This document shows positions 11,301-22,548 of a DNA stretch of 64,000 bases, piece after piece (position 1 is the stretch's first letter; each line of letters begins with the position of its first letter). The DNA comes from Thelonectria olida (Eukaryota > Ascomycota > Sordariomycetes > Hypocreales > Nectriaceae): the NCBI GenBank assembly GCA_020736575.1, contig JAGPYM010000020.1:62001-126000 (forward strand), given 5' to 3'. A program made the translations under genes and the position numbers. Below the pieces are notes generated by a model. The model worked only from the letters and a program-made list of their open reading frames with translations, had not been told where the DNA came from and did no database searches.

Positions 11301-12414
11301 AGCACCAGAGTATCTTGCCACGTCTGTGCTAGTTCCGCCCTGTGTATCACGTCAGCTCAAGAATCAACACAAAGGTGTTACGGAAAGAAAGACGAACCAT
11401 ATCAAAGCCCAAGACGGGGGTTCCGTCAGATGGATGGTAGCATGTTCTTGACAAGCCCACAACGCCTCCTGCCGGTCCGCTTAGCACACCTCTCAAGCCA
11501 GTGAACCGTGTCCAGCTCGTCAAACCACCATCAGACTGACAGATGAGGAGCTTGTTAGCACTCTCGTCCTCTAGATGTCCCTTGAAACCCTTTCGGAAGC
11601 TTTCAAGATAGGCAAAGGTCATAGGCGTGAGGTAAGCGTCCGCCACGGCTGACTGACTGCGCGGGACAAACTTGGCCATGGACTGGAGGACAGAAGAGGC
11701 AGAGACTTTAAAACCCATGTCTTCTGCAAGCTTCTTGACCTGCAGTTCATGGTTTGGGTATGTGTAGGAGTGCATAAAACCGATGGCGATGTTTTCGAAA
11801 CCTTGGGCCTTGAGGCCCTCGAGATCGGCCCGAACAAGCTCAAGGTCGGGCTTCTTCATGATTCTCACCACTTCTCCCGTCTGGCCCATTACCAAGGCTG
11901 GATCTTCTTTTAAGTCGATCGGCTGCGGGTTTGGATCCTCGCTGAAACCCTCAATGGTGATGCGCTCGTCAACCTCTATCACAGTCTCGTAAAGCTGCTC
12001 TAGTCGACGGACGGACAGATCAAACAGGTCCGGTCGGGTTTGGTTTCCGATGAGAAGGGTGTCTCGGAAGCCTTTGGTCGTCAAGAAGGCCACTCGGTCT
12101 CCCTTTCGTTCCAATAACGCGTTGGTTGCCACCGTGGTGCCCATGCGGATAGACTCAATAGATTCTAGGTCAAGAAGGGAGCCTCTAGGTATGTTGGTGT
12201 CCGTGGCAATCTCGAGGATTTGTCGGATGCATTCTGTTGGCGCATCGTCGTACTCATCAGGGCATACGGAGAGAGTCTTGAAAACGATGTGGTCTTTTCG
12301 TCCGGGCACTTCTGCCCAGGCGTCTGTGAAGGTGCCGCCGCGGTCAATGGCGATGCGAATGCCTTTTGGAGGCATGGTGATTGATGGCTCGAGGCCGATG
12401 GGAATCTCAGACAT
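8315..12414 (-). CDS. 5-oxoprolinase / hydantoinase A-B fusion (ATP-dependent)
   Basis: Predicted to open 5-oxoproline (pyroglutamate) to glutamate using ATP, in the cytosol as part of the gamma-glutamyl cycle; related fusions act on hydantoins. Exons (minus) 12414-11398, 11339-9207, 9151-8315 give 1328 residues, close to the roughly 1290 usual for eukaryotic 5-oxoprolinases. The N-terminal domain carries [15 protein letters not shown]. The hydantoinase A part has [17 protein letters not shown] across intron 1, and the hydantoinase B half begins near [21 protein letters not shown] and ends with GGGGYG. Both introns (11340-11397, 9152-9206) restore conserved motifs exactly. The start at [11 protein letters not shown] is preferred; a frame open to 12510 adds only a low-complexity leader. 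It faces a divergent Zn2Cys6 regulator, and their shared promoter has CGG inverted repeats. Confidence 0.93.
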
Positions 12415-12715
12415 AATTGTTGATGAGAAGGAGATGTGAGAAGTGTCAAAAGATGTCGAAGGTGGTGGCAGGAGGAATAATAGAAGATAGTGTGGGAGTT
12501 GAAGACACAATTGATCAGTGGAAGAAGATGATGATGATGCTGATCAGTGGCTTGTGAGAGAAATAATTGACTTATTATATGAAAGAATTGAGAGCCAAAT
12601 CCAATTGATGTTACGAATAGTAACCTGAGGCCTCGCGAGTTTCAATGAGCGGCATCGAGCCTCCGAGTCCGTTTCTCGTTTGAGTTGTTAGAGCGTCACC
12701 GGCAGCGGACGAGGA

Positions 12716-12733
12716 TGCCGAGTCAGTTCGGCA
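12716..12733. promoter_or_regulatory. Everted CGG repeat TGCCGA-N6-TCGGCA
   Basis: Perfect 6-bp arms pointing outwards with a 6-nt spacer, 300 bp upstream of the oxoprolinase start. The CCG/CGG triplets are typical of Zn2Cys6 dimer sites. The arms match those of the inverted repeat 18 bp further on. Confidence 0.55.
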
Positions 12734-12750
12734 AGCTGTGATATCATAGC

Positions 12751-12772
12751 TCGGCAAGTTCGAAGTTGCCGA
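12751..12772. promoter_or_regulatory. Putative operator TCGGCA-N10-TGCCGA (copy 1)
   Basis: A 22-bp inverted repeat with perfect 6-bp arms and a 10-nt spacer (CGG-N14-CCG). It lies about 340 bp upstream of the oxoprolinase start and 580 bp upstream of the regulator. Arms, spacing and the right-hand 13 nt AAGTTGCCGAGTC recur at 16332-16353 in front of the permease. This is a good candidate for the binding site of the adjacent regulator (inference). Confidence 0.65.
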
Positions 12773-13355
12773 GTCGACTGCGTTACCGGCATGCCCACAT
12801 TTTCGGCGCAAGGAATATATCGGTTCATGATAACTCTTCGTGCATGGTTTCCCTGCTTGATCCATGCAGGAAGCCCAATCAGAGCGTTCTATCTCATCAT
12901 TGTCCCTGTCAGTGTGTCACGAACAACTCGTGAGCCTGTCGATGAGATGGGAGCCTGGAATCTCCTCGTCTCGCCTGGCCCCCGGCCGTTATCAAGCGCC
13001 CAAACCCTGGAATGGGTGCGGGGGCCGGAATTATCGCAACTGATTGGGCACTACTTGACCCTCTAACAGCTCTGGCCGTCCATCGCACTATGATACGTTA
13101 GGATCCTTTGTCCAGGACTACTCCAGTGTCCTCCACTCGGTCACGTCCGCGTCGGCTATGTTACTCCAGACTTGTCATGTCCATTCTCCACAAGAGTCCG
13201 TGACTAATTATCTGCATCAGTTTAACCAGACAAACCACCCGTTCTCATTCATGCACCCCCGGACCCCAGATTGATCTTGGCCCAGGGAACAATTATCATT
13301 ATGTTATTGATTGTAAATTGTGTCAAGGAATCTATCGACTACCCCACAATCAACG

Positions 13356-15686
13356 ATGAGTGCCACCCAGAATACCCGACGACCAAGACGGTTGTTGGCA
13401 GCGTGAGTGACTATGATTGAGACCCTTCACGGATCGTGTTCCTGAGATGCTGCTTCAGTTGCCATCGCTGCCATTTGCACAAGATTAAGTGCTCTGGAGA
13501 CCATCCGTGTCGCTCGTGCGTCTCCTCCAACGAAGCCGACGGCTGTCGATTCCCCGCCAAAGAGCGCAAGATTACCATACCAGAGAGGTTTGTGCGCACG
13601 TCAAGGAAGTCCATCCTTCTCATGGCTGACTGATTTTCCATCTTCTTGACTACAGCTATTTGAGAAAACTTGAAGCAGACAGCAAGCGGCTGGAAAGAAT
13701 TACACAGAATCCGACACCAGTCACGCAACAGAACACGCCGGCAAACGACAATGAACTCGAATCTCAATCTCTATCCCCCGAGGAGAGCAACATGCTCAAT
13801 CCTCTCTTTGACGGCCAATCAAGCAACCTCGTCCACGAACGTGCCTCGGAGCCAGGCTTCATCGGTGAAGCGTCTTGCGCTGCATTCAGCAACAGACTCC
13901 TGCAATGTCTCGACGACACTTACACTCCAAGCACCGCGGGCTTTTCCAACTACTATCGCGTAAACATCGACCCGCGGATCCTGATGGATCAAAGAAACGA
14001 TTTTCCAGAGAGGATGCACGCAAAACTTCTTCTGAATGTCGCGCAACGCTTCATTAGCAACTATCATCCTCTCTTCCTCAAAGTCTCCTTTATGAGAGAA
14101 ATAGACACGGTTTATCGGAGGGAAGTCACGCCTTCAGCGCTTTGGATGTGCAAGTTCTACGCGTTGATGGGCTTGGGGGAGATTTATACAAATCGAAGGG
14201 GCGTGGGCGACAACAGGGTTCCGGGGACGGATTACTATCTCAAAGCCGTTAATATGCTGCGAGAAGCATACGAGGAGCCTTCTTTGCTGCAAGTGGAAGT
14301 CTTGACACTCTTGGTGAGTCTTAGCATCCACCACTTGGTGGACCATTATCTAACAACTTTGAAAAGGCATGGTCATCCAATATTCTCGGACGCGTCAGAA
14401 CGGCATTCTGCTACGTCGGCACCGCCATGAGACTAGCGACGAGCATGGGAATGCACAGAGCAGCCTCGACCTTGACAACACTAACGCCAGTTGAACGAGA
14501 GTGTCGTCGTCGCACGTGGTGGGTGCTGTACTTCTTCGAACGCTTCTCCGCCTCCAAGCTTGGCCAACCTGTCACTCTGAGAGACGATGACATCGATGTC
14601 GAGCTCCCGAGCATGGACGGTTTGACAGATGAAGAGAGGGCGGAGTTCTTAGATCCTCTTCCCATCGTCACGAACATCAAACTCGCGCGTATTATTGGCA
14701 ATATCCGTACGTATTTTGTTTTCAAATTCCATTCTCTTTCTCTTTCATCGACTCGTTACCTAACTCCGTCTTCTGTAGTTACCGACATCTACGGCATACC
14801 GAAGAGGGCAAACGGCCTCTGCATCCATGGAGTTCACGGGATCCTGAAGCAACTCCGAGCATGGAACGAAGAGATGCCTCCAGACATGCGCGTCAAAGAA
14901 CGAGGAACATCCCGTCCGGCAGCAAGCCTCCATCTGGCGTACAACCAATGCATCATTCAAACCACGCGACCGGTTCTCCTATACATGTTCAAATCGCAAT
15001 TCCAACTTGGTCACAAGGCGACGGATTTGCAGAAGAAGCAAAAGCAGACCTTTTCATCAATTACTCTCGCTCTCGCCGAGAGCTGTGTCAACGCAGCACA
15101 GGCGTCAAGCCGTCTTGCCGAGAGTCTGTTTCTCGATGGCTCCCTTGCGACTTATGGATATTGGGATGCACACCACTTCTTCTCGGCGGCTCTTATCCTC
15201 ATCATGTCTGCCGTCATGAAGCCCGCCGTTGCTACATCAGACGCACTGGAGACGCTTCTGAGCATCTTGCGGTCCATGAAGAAGGACGGCAATGTCCCTG
15301 CCGTAGACTTTTGCGAGAGGTTGTCACATATTCAATCACGCGTGGCAAGTCTACGGGCCATGGGTCAAGTAGAAGGCCATCCTTCGTCTGATGGCACTCT
15401 CGCCGAGGCGAGGCCAACCACTAGTACCGAAGGGGCCGCGCCCGAAGCCGCCATGGCAACTGGCGTGCCGCCCTTTCCAATGGCCATGGGGACGCATGAC
15501 GGTGGAGGGAGCGGAGGTGGAGGGCCGCCGCTTAATTATGGGAACGTCGATATCCTCGGCAACCCCCTGATTGGTACCTTTTTGGATGACAATAGGGGGC
15601 CATGGCCGGATGTGTTGTTCACAGAGGACGGGACGTTGAAGGAGTTTGCTTCAGAGATTGAGGAGCAGTTTCTGTTCCATATGTAG
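13356..15686 (+). CDS. Zn2Cys6 transcription factor next to 5-oxoprolinase
   Basis: Nuclear regulator, probably pathway-specific. Exons 13356-13402, 13459-13587, 13656-14313, 14367-14706, 14779-15686 give 693 residues. The binuclear zinc cluster is complete: Cys17, 20, 27, 33, 36 and 45 (C-x2-C-x6-C-x5-C-x2-C-x8-C), its first Cys created by splicing of intron 1. A fungal-specific transcription factor domain follows, with GRVRTAFCYVGTAMRLA then RRRTWWVLYFFERF and the LPSMDGL loop. The C-terminus is Gly-rich and then acidic. It is divergent from the oxoprolinase gene and followed 1.1 kb later by a permease, so control of 5-oxoproline (or hydantoin) uptake and use is the simplest reading. The first ATG giving an intact zinc cluster was used. 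Confidence 0.9.
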
Positions 15687-16277
15687 AATTAGATTTTCAT
15701 GCTAGTGATACGAATGAATGGCGCGATAATATGATGACATTTCAGCGATGACTTCACCGTCTTCTCTGCGACGCCAAGATGGGCGAACATTGAGCAACCT
15801 GTGCAGATTCTTATTGATCGCGTCCGATGACAAGCCAGAGGGCAAGCCATTGCAATACAAGGCAAACCACCCTTCCGATAGAGTCTCACAAGTACCAGCA
15901 TCCCATTTCCCACGGCTTGCAAAGCAGCCCTTGCGAGACACGATGATGTCAACCCTTGCTCCCCTTGCTTAATACAAACCAAAAGGACTTAATCCGGCAA
16001 ATGAGTAAACTTCCCCTCAATTCCGTTCTGCCGGGAGGCCTTGAGATAGATGAGATGCCGGGAAAGGGCTCGGGGATAGAGATTCGGCACTTCTGATGCC
16101 TCCGGAGTAATCATTTCACTCCATCAGCGCTCTGGATTCTGCCCATCTCTTGAAGGATTCTGTCACACAGTCACGCCCTTCTCAGCTCCAACGCACCTGA
16201 TCAGTCTCGCGTATTCAGACTTTGCCCATCCATATCAGATCCCGAAGCTGAAAATCCAGGCTGACTCGCTTCCAAGT

Positions 16278-16319
16278 CACCGACCACCAGGGATTAGTTA
16301 TAGTCGCAAGTGGTCGGTG
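16278..16319. promoter_or_regulatory. Inverted repeat CACCGACCAC-N22-GTGGTCGGTG
   Basis: Perfect 10-bp arms with a 22-nt spacer, about 500 bp upstream of the permease ATG and 13 bp before the operator copy 2. The arms contain CCG/CGG triplets. It could be a second regulator site or simply a hairpin. Confidence 0.45.
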
Positions 16320-16331
16320 CTTCGAGGCAGA

Positions 16332-16353
16332 TCGGCATCGTCAAAGTTGCCGA
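16332..16353. promoter_or_regulatory. Putative operator TCGGCA-N10-TGCCGA (copy 2)
   Basis: Same arms, same 10-nt spacer and same 3' flank (AAGTTGCCGAGTC) as the site in the oxoprolinase/regulator promoter. It lies about 460 bp upstream of the permease start. With equal base frequencies the 12 fixed positions would be expected about 0.004 times in 64 kb, so two copies in front of linked genes is unlikely to be chance. Confidence 0.65.
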
Positions 16354-16813
16354 GTCAGTCTGAGCCATCCCTCCCCCCTCCTCCAACGGCAAACCCACGC
16401 TCCAGCCGAGGAGTGATCTCGACCTTCCAGAAAAGGTCCCCGCTAACGTAGGAATGTCGACACCGCGTGGAACTCTGACATGCAAGCGACCCTCCGAGTG
16501 GACCGGTTCATTGCCTGATCCCATCCTCCCGCCGCGTGAGACATGGTTCCTACGGTATCTTCGCAGGGCGCTATCAACATCACGTCGTTTTTGCTGGCGC
16601 CGGCATCCTCATCCCTGTGACGTCCTTCTCCACATCTGGGGTAAAGAAGATAGCGGAGATTGAGGTCATGAAACATCATCTGCTTAAATTGACATGATCT
16701 TCCACTTTTTCTGAACACACATCATCACTCAACCAACAGGCAGCTTCATAGCCTTCTTGCTACTGCATGCTAAACGGCCCCCTTCTTCTCCAACTATCAA
16801 TCTGCTTTTCGCA

Positions 16814-18387
16814 ATGGCTTCAAAAACAGACGCCCCGCCGTCGGGCTCTCTCAACCCGGATGAGTTCCAGAGCAAGAGCGCAAACAAAGACATTGAACAA
16901 ACGCCGATTGATCCCCGAGACGACATCTACATCGACGAGGAAGCCGAGAAGAAGCTCCTCCGCAAACTCGACCTCTGGATCGTCCCTCCCGTGATGCTCC
17001 TCTACCTCCTGAGTTTCCTCGACCGCGTCAACATCGGCAACGCCCGTCTCTACGGCCTCGAAGAAGATCTCGGCCTCGAGGGCAACCAGTACCAAACCGC
17101 CGTCTCCGTGCTCTTCGCCACCTACGTTCTTTCTGAACTGCCCTCCAACCTGGTCATCAAACGCTTCACTCCCTCCCGCTGGCTTGCCTTCATCACTACA
17201 GCTTGGGGCATCGTCGCCACCCTGACTGGTGTCGTTCAGAGCTATGGAGGTTTGATTGCCTGTCGTCTTATACTCGGCGCCCTCGAGGGCGGTCTGTTCC
17301 CAGGCTTGACCATCTACTTGACAATGTTTTACACGAAGCGCGAATACGCCCTTAGAATTGGATACCTGTTCGTGTCCGCTGCCATTGCTGGGTCCATGGG
17401 TGGCCTGCTCGCCTATGGTATTGGTCACATGGACGGAGTCGCAGGCCTCAGAGGATGGCGATGGATTATCATCATCGAAGGACTGCCTACCTTTATTCTT
17501 GGCATTGCCATCTGGTTCTGGCTCGCCGACAGCCCCGAGACGGCGCATTATCTCACCCCAGCGGAACGGGAACTCATCCAAGCCCGCATGCGCCGACAGG
17601 TTGGCCACACCAAGTCGTCCGACCAGATGCACAAGGAGGACGTGTACGCGGGGCTCAAGGACTGGAAGATCTGGCTGTTCTGCATCGGCCAGTTTGGCGG
17701 CGACGTCATTCTCTACGGCTACTCGACGTTCCTGCCCACCATCATCAGAGGCCTTGGCGACTGGACGGTGCCGCAGGTCCAAGCCCTAACCGTGCCTTGC
17801 TACGGGCTGGGAGCCGTGAGTTATCTTGTCGTTGCCTACCTCTCTGACCGCACCCAACGCCGCGCCGTGTTTGCGGTGGGCGCTGGCTTCGTATGTGCCT
17901 GCGGCTATGCGATCTTGACGAGCCCTGCCCCTGGAAACGTCAAGTACTTTGGCTGCTTCCTCGCTGCGATGGGGTTGTACGTGGTCGTTGGCATTCCGCT
18001 CGCATGGCTCCCCAGCAACAACCCGAGATACGGCAAACGTACGGTGGCCACGGGCTTGCAGCTTACCATTGGCAACTCTGCCGGCATTCCGGCTCCATTT
18101 GTAAGTCACATCCATCATCATAACATATTTTCAAAGTTCTGCTTCTGACTGAGCCGCGTTGATAGCTGTACCCAACCGCCGACGGCCCTCGCTTCATCAA
18201 GGGCCATGCCGTTTCCATGGCAATGGTTGCCGTGTCTGCTGCCATCTATCTTTCCTTCTGGGCATGGTTCCGTCATCAGAACAAGAGAAAGCTGGCTGGT
18301 AAGGACGATCATAAGGTGCAAGGCATGGCGCAGGAGGAGATCGAGGAGCTGGGCGAGCACAACCCGCGCTTCCTATACACTTATTAG
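16814..18387 (+). CDS. MFS permease, anion:cation symporter (Dal5/Tna1-like) family
   Basis: Plasma-membrane uptake of a small organic anion, of the allantoate/nicotinate/pantothenate permease type. Exons 16814-18100 and 18166-18387 give 502 residues, the usual family size. Signatures: LLRKLDLWIVPPVMLLYLLSFLDRxNIGNA at TM1, SELPSNLVIKRFTPSRWLA, and GALEGGLFPGLTIYLTMFY. There are about 12 hydrophobic segments, and the cytosolic tail ends in GEHNPRFLYTY. An ATG 57 bp upstream is in frame but adds a leader atypical of the family, so the MASKTDAPP start is preferred. Linkage to 5-oxoprolinase and a shared promoter motif suggest that 5-oxoproline or a related lactam/hydantoin is the substrate (inference). 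Confidence 0.9.
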
Positions 18388-19435
18388 GCTGGGGTCGGAT
18401 AGATGTGGTGATTTGAGTGCAGATTTTCTCCTTGCTCTTCTGGTTCTCGGTTAGTTCTCGGGGGCCTCTTGGCGCGTAATTTAGATCTACCGAGGGGCAA
18501 GTTCGCAAAGCAGGCAAATTTAGAATCTATGTCAACATATTGTATGGATCGATGCGAAAAATTATTCTTGTGAACGTGATCTCAAAATACTGAGCATAGG
18601 GAGTGGCACCACAACGACGTAAAGACTAAAGAGCCCGAGACCCAGACGAATGAGCCGTTTGTTTCATTTTAAAACTCTTTCAGCATTGGCCAAAGCGTTG
18701 TGAATATAGAGTTGCATTGAAGACTGAGCAACCTACGTAACGTACTCGAGTTGTTTCAGTAGGGCTGGTTTGTCCTTGGAGGGTCTCCTGAGTTGCTAAA
18801 GCCAATGCTGACTTGATGGGGACTCCATGCAATGGTCTCGTCCAATTTGGACCGGTCTAGTAACAATTCGGTTGATTTATCCTACGCATACTATCAATTG
18901 AATCTCAAAAGACATAAACACCCTCGACGCATTCTCAAGATTCCAAGTTGAGATCAATTGCTCCCCTTTTCGGCGTCGCATCCAGGTCCACATCCCAAGA
19001 AAGGGGTTTCAGCTCCACACTGACCGCGTACGTATGTCCAAGACTAGGGTTCAAATTGAGAGGATGTGAGGCTTAAGGGATCTTGATTGCTGCATTGTTA
19101 CATGGGTCCCATGATGGTCATGATTTATGAAGATTTTCGTGCTTCTTGTGACGCGTAGCTTGGCGATGCAACATCGCCTCGTAACCAGACGATCAGACTG
19201 CCGCAACTTAGTGACGCGGATTCGATTTTGCAATGGCGTGATTGCGTAACTAGAGAATAGGTTCTGTGTTTCCTTGAACCGAATCTGATCTACTTGATGA
19301 GGGAATGTCTATAAGAATGTCTGCATCGAAGCTGGTGAGCTTTGGTGTTTAAATCCATCCTCACAAGCCAGCAAACTCAAGTCTCAGTCGCTCATTACCA
19401 CTAATATAAGCCAACTCATTCGTTAAGTCATCATA
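18388..19435. other. Intergenic, no gene seen
   Basis: About 1 kb containing the permease 3' region and the tyrosinase promoter. No frame with recognisable content on either strand. Confidence 0.55.
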
Positions 19436-20585
19436 ATGGCCCCCATCTTACGTTCGTTACTTTTTGTTCTCGCTGCCTCCAGTCTGGCCACAGCTGCATC
19501 ATGGAATACAACCTGCACCAGCAAGACGCAGCGAAAAGCATGGTGGGTTTGCCCGGGACCGTGGATAAAAGCTCAAGCATGACTAAAAATCACAGGAACA
19601 ACATGACCACTACTGAAAAGTCTGCATACATTGATGCTGAACTTTGCCTGATGTCTCGCCCTGCTCAAGCTGGCATCACTGGTGCTCAGAACCGGTGGGA
19701 TGAACTCGACTGGGCTCATATTACGCAGTCGAATGTCATCCACAATGTGGTGCGTCAAACTTCAAGCTTCGCACTTCTCAACAAAAGAAGGTGACATTCT
19801 AACGCGTCTATAGGGCGCTTTCCTACCGTGGCACAGGTACTTCATGCGCGTACATGAATACCTACTCCAGTCCGAGTGCGGATACGAAGGTGGCCAACCC
19901 TATTGGAACGAGGTGCTCGACATGGACGCTCTCAACAATTCCGTCCTCTTTGATCCCGACACTGGCTTTGGTGGTGAGGGTGATGGCAATTGTGTCACTG
20001 ACGGGCCCTTTGTCAACCTGACGCTGCATTTGAACTCGTCCTCTACCGATGCTAGCTACTGCCTGTCGCGATCCTTCAACCAACAGGGTTTCCAGTCCGG
20101 TCAGCAGGAGTACATCGATGCGTGCTTCAACACCACGACCTATGTCGACGCTTTTGAGTGTTATCAGGCGAATCCTCACACGGCTGGCCACTCCGCTGTT
20201 GGAGGCACGGTAAGAAAGATGGCCATGAAAAATTAGAGCGCCAAGAGAGCTGACAGCGACGTAGATGATGGATGTCGTCGGCAGCCCTGGCGAGCCGCTG
20301 TTTTTCCTCCACCACTCCAACCTTGACCGACTCTGGTGGCTGTGGCAGCAAGCCAATCTCACGTCGCGTCTCACCGACATGGGCGGCCGCAATGTGCCGT
20401 TGACCAGTTACTTGACGCAGAACGGAATGGACTATCCGAGCTCGTCAATTCTCAACTATGATGGAGATGCTGGCAATACGACTACGTTGAACCACAACCT
20501 TTGGATGGTCGGGATTGTGCCCAATGCCACGATTCGGGAGGTGATGGATTTGGGCGGTGATCTCATTTGCGCCGAATATGTGTAG
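19436..20585 (+). CDS. Secreted tyrosinase-family copper oxidase
   Basis: Type-3 copper enzyme expected to oxidise phenols outside the cell. Exons 19436-19542, 19596-19749, 19814-20209, 20265-20585 give 325 residues. A signal peptide (hydrophobic up to about ATAA, residue 21) starts the protein. The CuA ligands are in WAHITQSNVIH...LPWHRYF. The CuB ligands are in NPHTAGHSAVGG and FFLHHSNLDRLWW, with the SPGEPLF turn. The fourth exon begins inside the CuB site, and all splice joins restore family motifs. There are several N-x-S/T sites. It is short compared with melanin tyrosinases and lacks a C-terminal inhibitory domain, resembling the small secreted tyrosinases found in some fungal secondary-metabolite clusters. 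Its neighbours do not show a classic cluster. Confidence 0.92.
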
Positions 20586-21131
20586 GAGGTGGACTCACCA
20601 GCGATTGAAGGTGATATTGTAAGATATAGAGAGATAGAGCTGCCTCAGAACGTGTGCGAATTCTTGATAGAGCATATAATTTAGATTAATAGCTGGCTCA
20701 TCTCGCGGTAGCATACTGGCCAAGTCATGATCAGAAAAACAGAGCTGAGAAGACGGCTCGCTGATGAAGGCCTCGGAGATGCGGCAAGGCATTTCGAAAA
20801 TATAAATGAGCTAATTGTTGCCATGAGATAGCTTTGTCTACATGATCGACCTTCGGACAGTTTGGTGGTGGCGACATTTCCAATGCCTGATGGGGAGAAA
20901 TGTTGGAAGTGGACATTCAAGCTCATTACATCATAGAGGCACTTGGATAAGCGCTGATGAAGTGCGTCATCACCATTTCCGTTTGATCGCCAGCTGATCT
21001 CTCATCTTTTGGGTAGGTATAAGTTGGACGACCACCAAGAACAGGACTCCAGATAATTCTTTCAGATCTCCCTTGAGTTCTTCTTTAAAAATAACGTCTC
21101 TCAAAGCCTATATCAACTCACAATCACAATC
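20586..21131. other. Intergenic, no gene seen
   Basis: About 550 bp between the tyrosinase stop and the next small gene. It holds the promoter of the latter, with a CT-rich leader before 21132. Nothing else recognised. Confidence 0.5.
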
Positions 21132-21596
21132 ATGTCCCGCTTAGTCGACGATGTCAAGACGACGCTCAAGGGTGTCAAGGGTGCTGGCGATGCCGTTCGC
21201 GGGGACCTTCTCGACGCCACCGACAAGGCCTTCGAGAAGGATCCTACCGACCCAACATCAGTAGCCAAAAACACAAAGAACCAGGCCATCAGGGAAAAGG
21301 GCAAGCAGGATGTGCGGAACGTGGATGAGATGGTTGCCCGTCATGAATGGAACCGAAAGGCGGGCGCCGAGCCGGGGGTTACAGCGCCGGGGGTGACGGC
21401 GCCGGCTGCTGCTGGCAATGTCCCTGCAACGGAACGCTTTCCGGCCGCTGAGAACGTCCCTGTTCAATCTCAACACCAAGCGCGTCACCACCAAGCACCA
21501 GCTCTCGAAACGTCGGCCGGAGAAGCTCCAATCGCTGGGCGAGTTCCGGCAACTGAGCGCCACGCAGCTGGTGGGCTGGACGAAACGTATCGTTGA
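21132..21596 (+). CDS. Small hydrophilic helical protein, unknown
   Basis: A 154-residue single-exon frame. The first 75 residues are charged and likely helical (VDDVKTTLKGVKGAGDAVRG, then KNTKNQAIREKGKQDVRNVDEM) and resemble small stress-type hydrophilic proteins common in filamentous fungi. The second half is Ala/Pro-rich with short repeats of the kind GVTAPGVTAP and VPATER. There is no signal peptide or membrane segment. The CT-rich 5' leader and the clean ATG context support expression. Function unknown; a desiccation- or stress-related role is only a guess from composition. Confidence 0.65.
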   Translation: MSRLVDDVKTTLKGVKGAGDAVRGDLLDATDKAFEKDPTDPTSVAKNTKNQAIREKGKQDVRNVDEMVARHEWNRKAGAEPGVTAPGVTAPAAAGNVPATERFPAAENVPVQSQHQARHHQAPALETSAGEAPIAGRVPATERHAAGGLDETYR

Positions 21597-22548
21597 TGAG
21601 GGTCTGAAATGTTTGTGTCACTGCGTGAATCCCCTGCATCATGCTTCGTGCACTAACACACACTTCACTAGCTTGCAAAAGACGCAGTCCTTCCGAAGGG
21701 CTGCTTACTTCATAGACTTCCAGGAGAGATAGGTGACACGGACACGAGGTTCAATGGATGGACCGAGCTAAGACATAGTTAGGAGTTTTCATTTATTTGA
21801 TCAGGATCAGAAAGATGCTCAATTCAACCTTCTCTCCTCATGTAACATTGCATTGCCGTCCATCGTCCGAGCATACGGGGTAATAGCAATGTCGTGCATA
21901 CCCAAGGCTTTTCCCCAAACACGGCGATCAGAGCCGCGATTCACCTGACACGCGCGATAAACCGATGATGAAAAAACATGTCGGGGTGAATAATTGTTTT
22001 GGTCCTTTGGCAAACACGTCAAATTACATCCGTGAGGCCCCGTCCCGTTGGCGGTTTCACCTCTGCACGCCGTCAGCATTGGCAGCATCTCTCCAGCCTA
22101 ACGGCCTGTAATTAAGGGCTTCGCCGCCCACCGTTTCGCCAGTCACCGTTTAAGCATAAAGCCACTCATTAACGAGTTACGAGCGCTCTGGACCACCCCG
22201 CATGGACGGCGTCTTGAGCTCTTAGGGCTGGGTGCACCACCATCAGCTCTCGAAGCCACCGTCCGGGATCTTTTCGCCATTGACCAACCCGAAGCTGAGA
22301 AACATAACTCTAGGGGAGCTTGCGCGGGGCGCTGTAATGAGCCTCGTGAAGCGTTGCTTGGCTTGGACTGTTGGTGATCTAGCGCCAGGGGGCGTTTTTT
22401 CAGCTTCTCGACCATCACCAAGTACATAATAATCCGGAGTCAGCAGCACTCTGGTGAAGGCAGTTCTGGACATTCAGCCATCTTTTCATTTCTTCCTCTT
22501 TGATAGAGACATTCATTCCTTACCAAAACCACCACTCTCATTCTCAAA
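21597..22548. other. Intergenic, no gene seen
   Basis: About 950 bp. Several short open frames overlap on both strands at 22140-22470, but none has motifs, introns or a start context that I would support. Confidence 0.5.

Larger units (their letters stand above)
12415..13355. promoter_or_regulatory. Divergent promoter between 5-oxoprolinase and Zn2Cys6 regulator
   Basis: About 940 bp with no supported gene, shared by the oxoprolinase (minus) and the regulator (plus). It contains the two CGG-type inverted repeats annotated separately at 12716-12733 and 12751-12772, plus further CCGAGTC half-sites near 12663. Confidence 0.75.
15687..16813. promoter_or_regulatory. Promoter region of ACS permease, no gene seen
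   Basis: About 1.1 kb with no credible gene. It is rich in CGG/CCG triplets between 16010 and 16360. It holds the second copy of the oxoprolinase-type operator and a longer inverted repeat just upstream, both annotated separately. Confidence 0.6.

Noticed and set aside
16820..17782. 320-codon minus-strand frame
   Set aside because: Antisense shadow of the permease; low-complexity acidic composition from codon bias.
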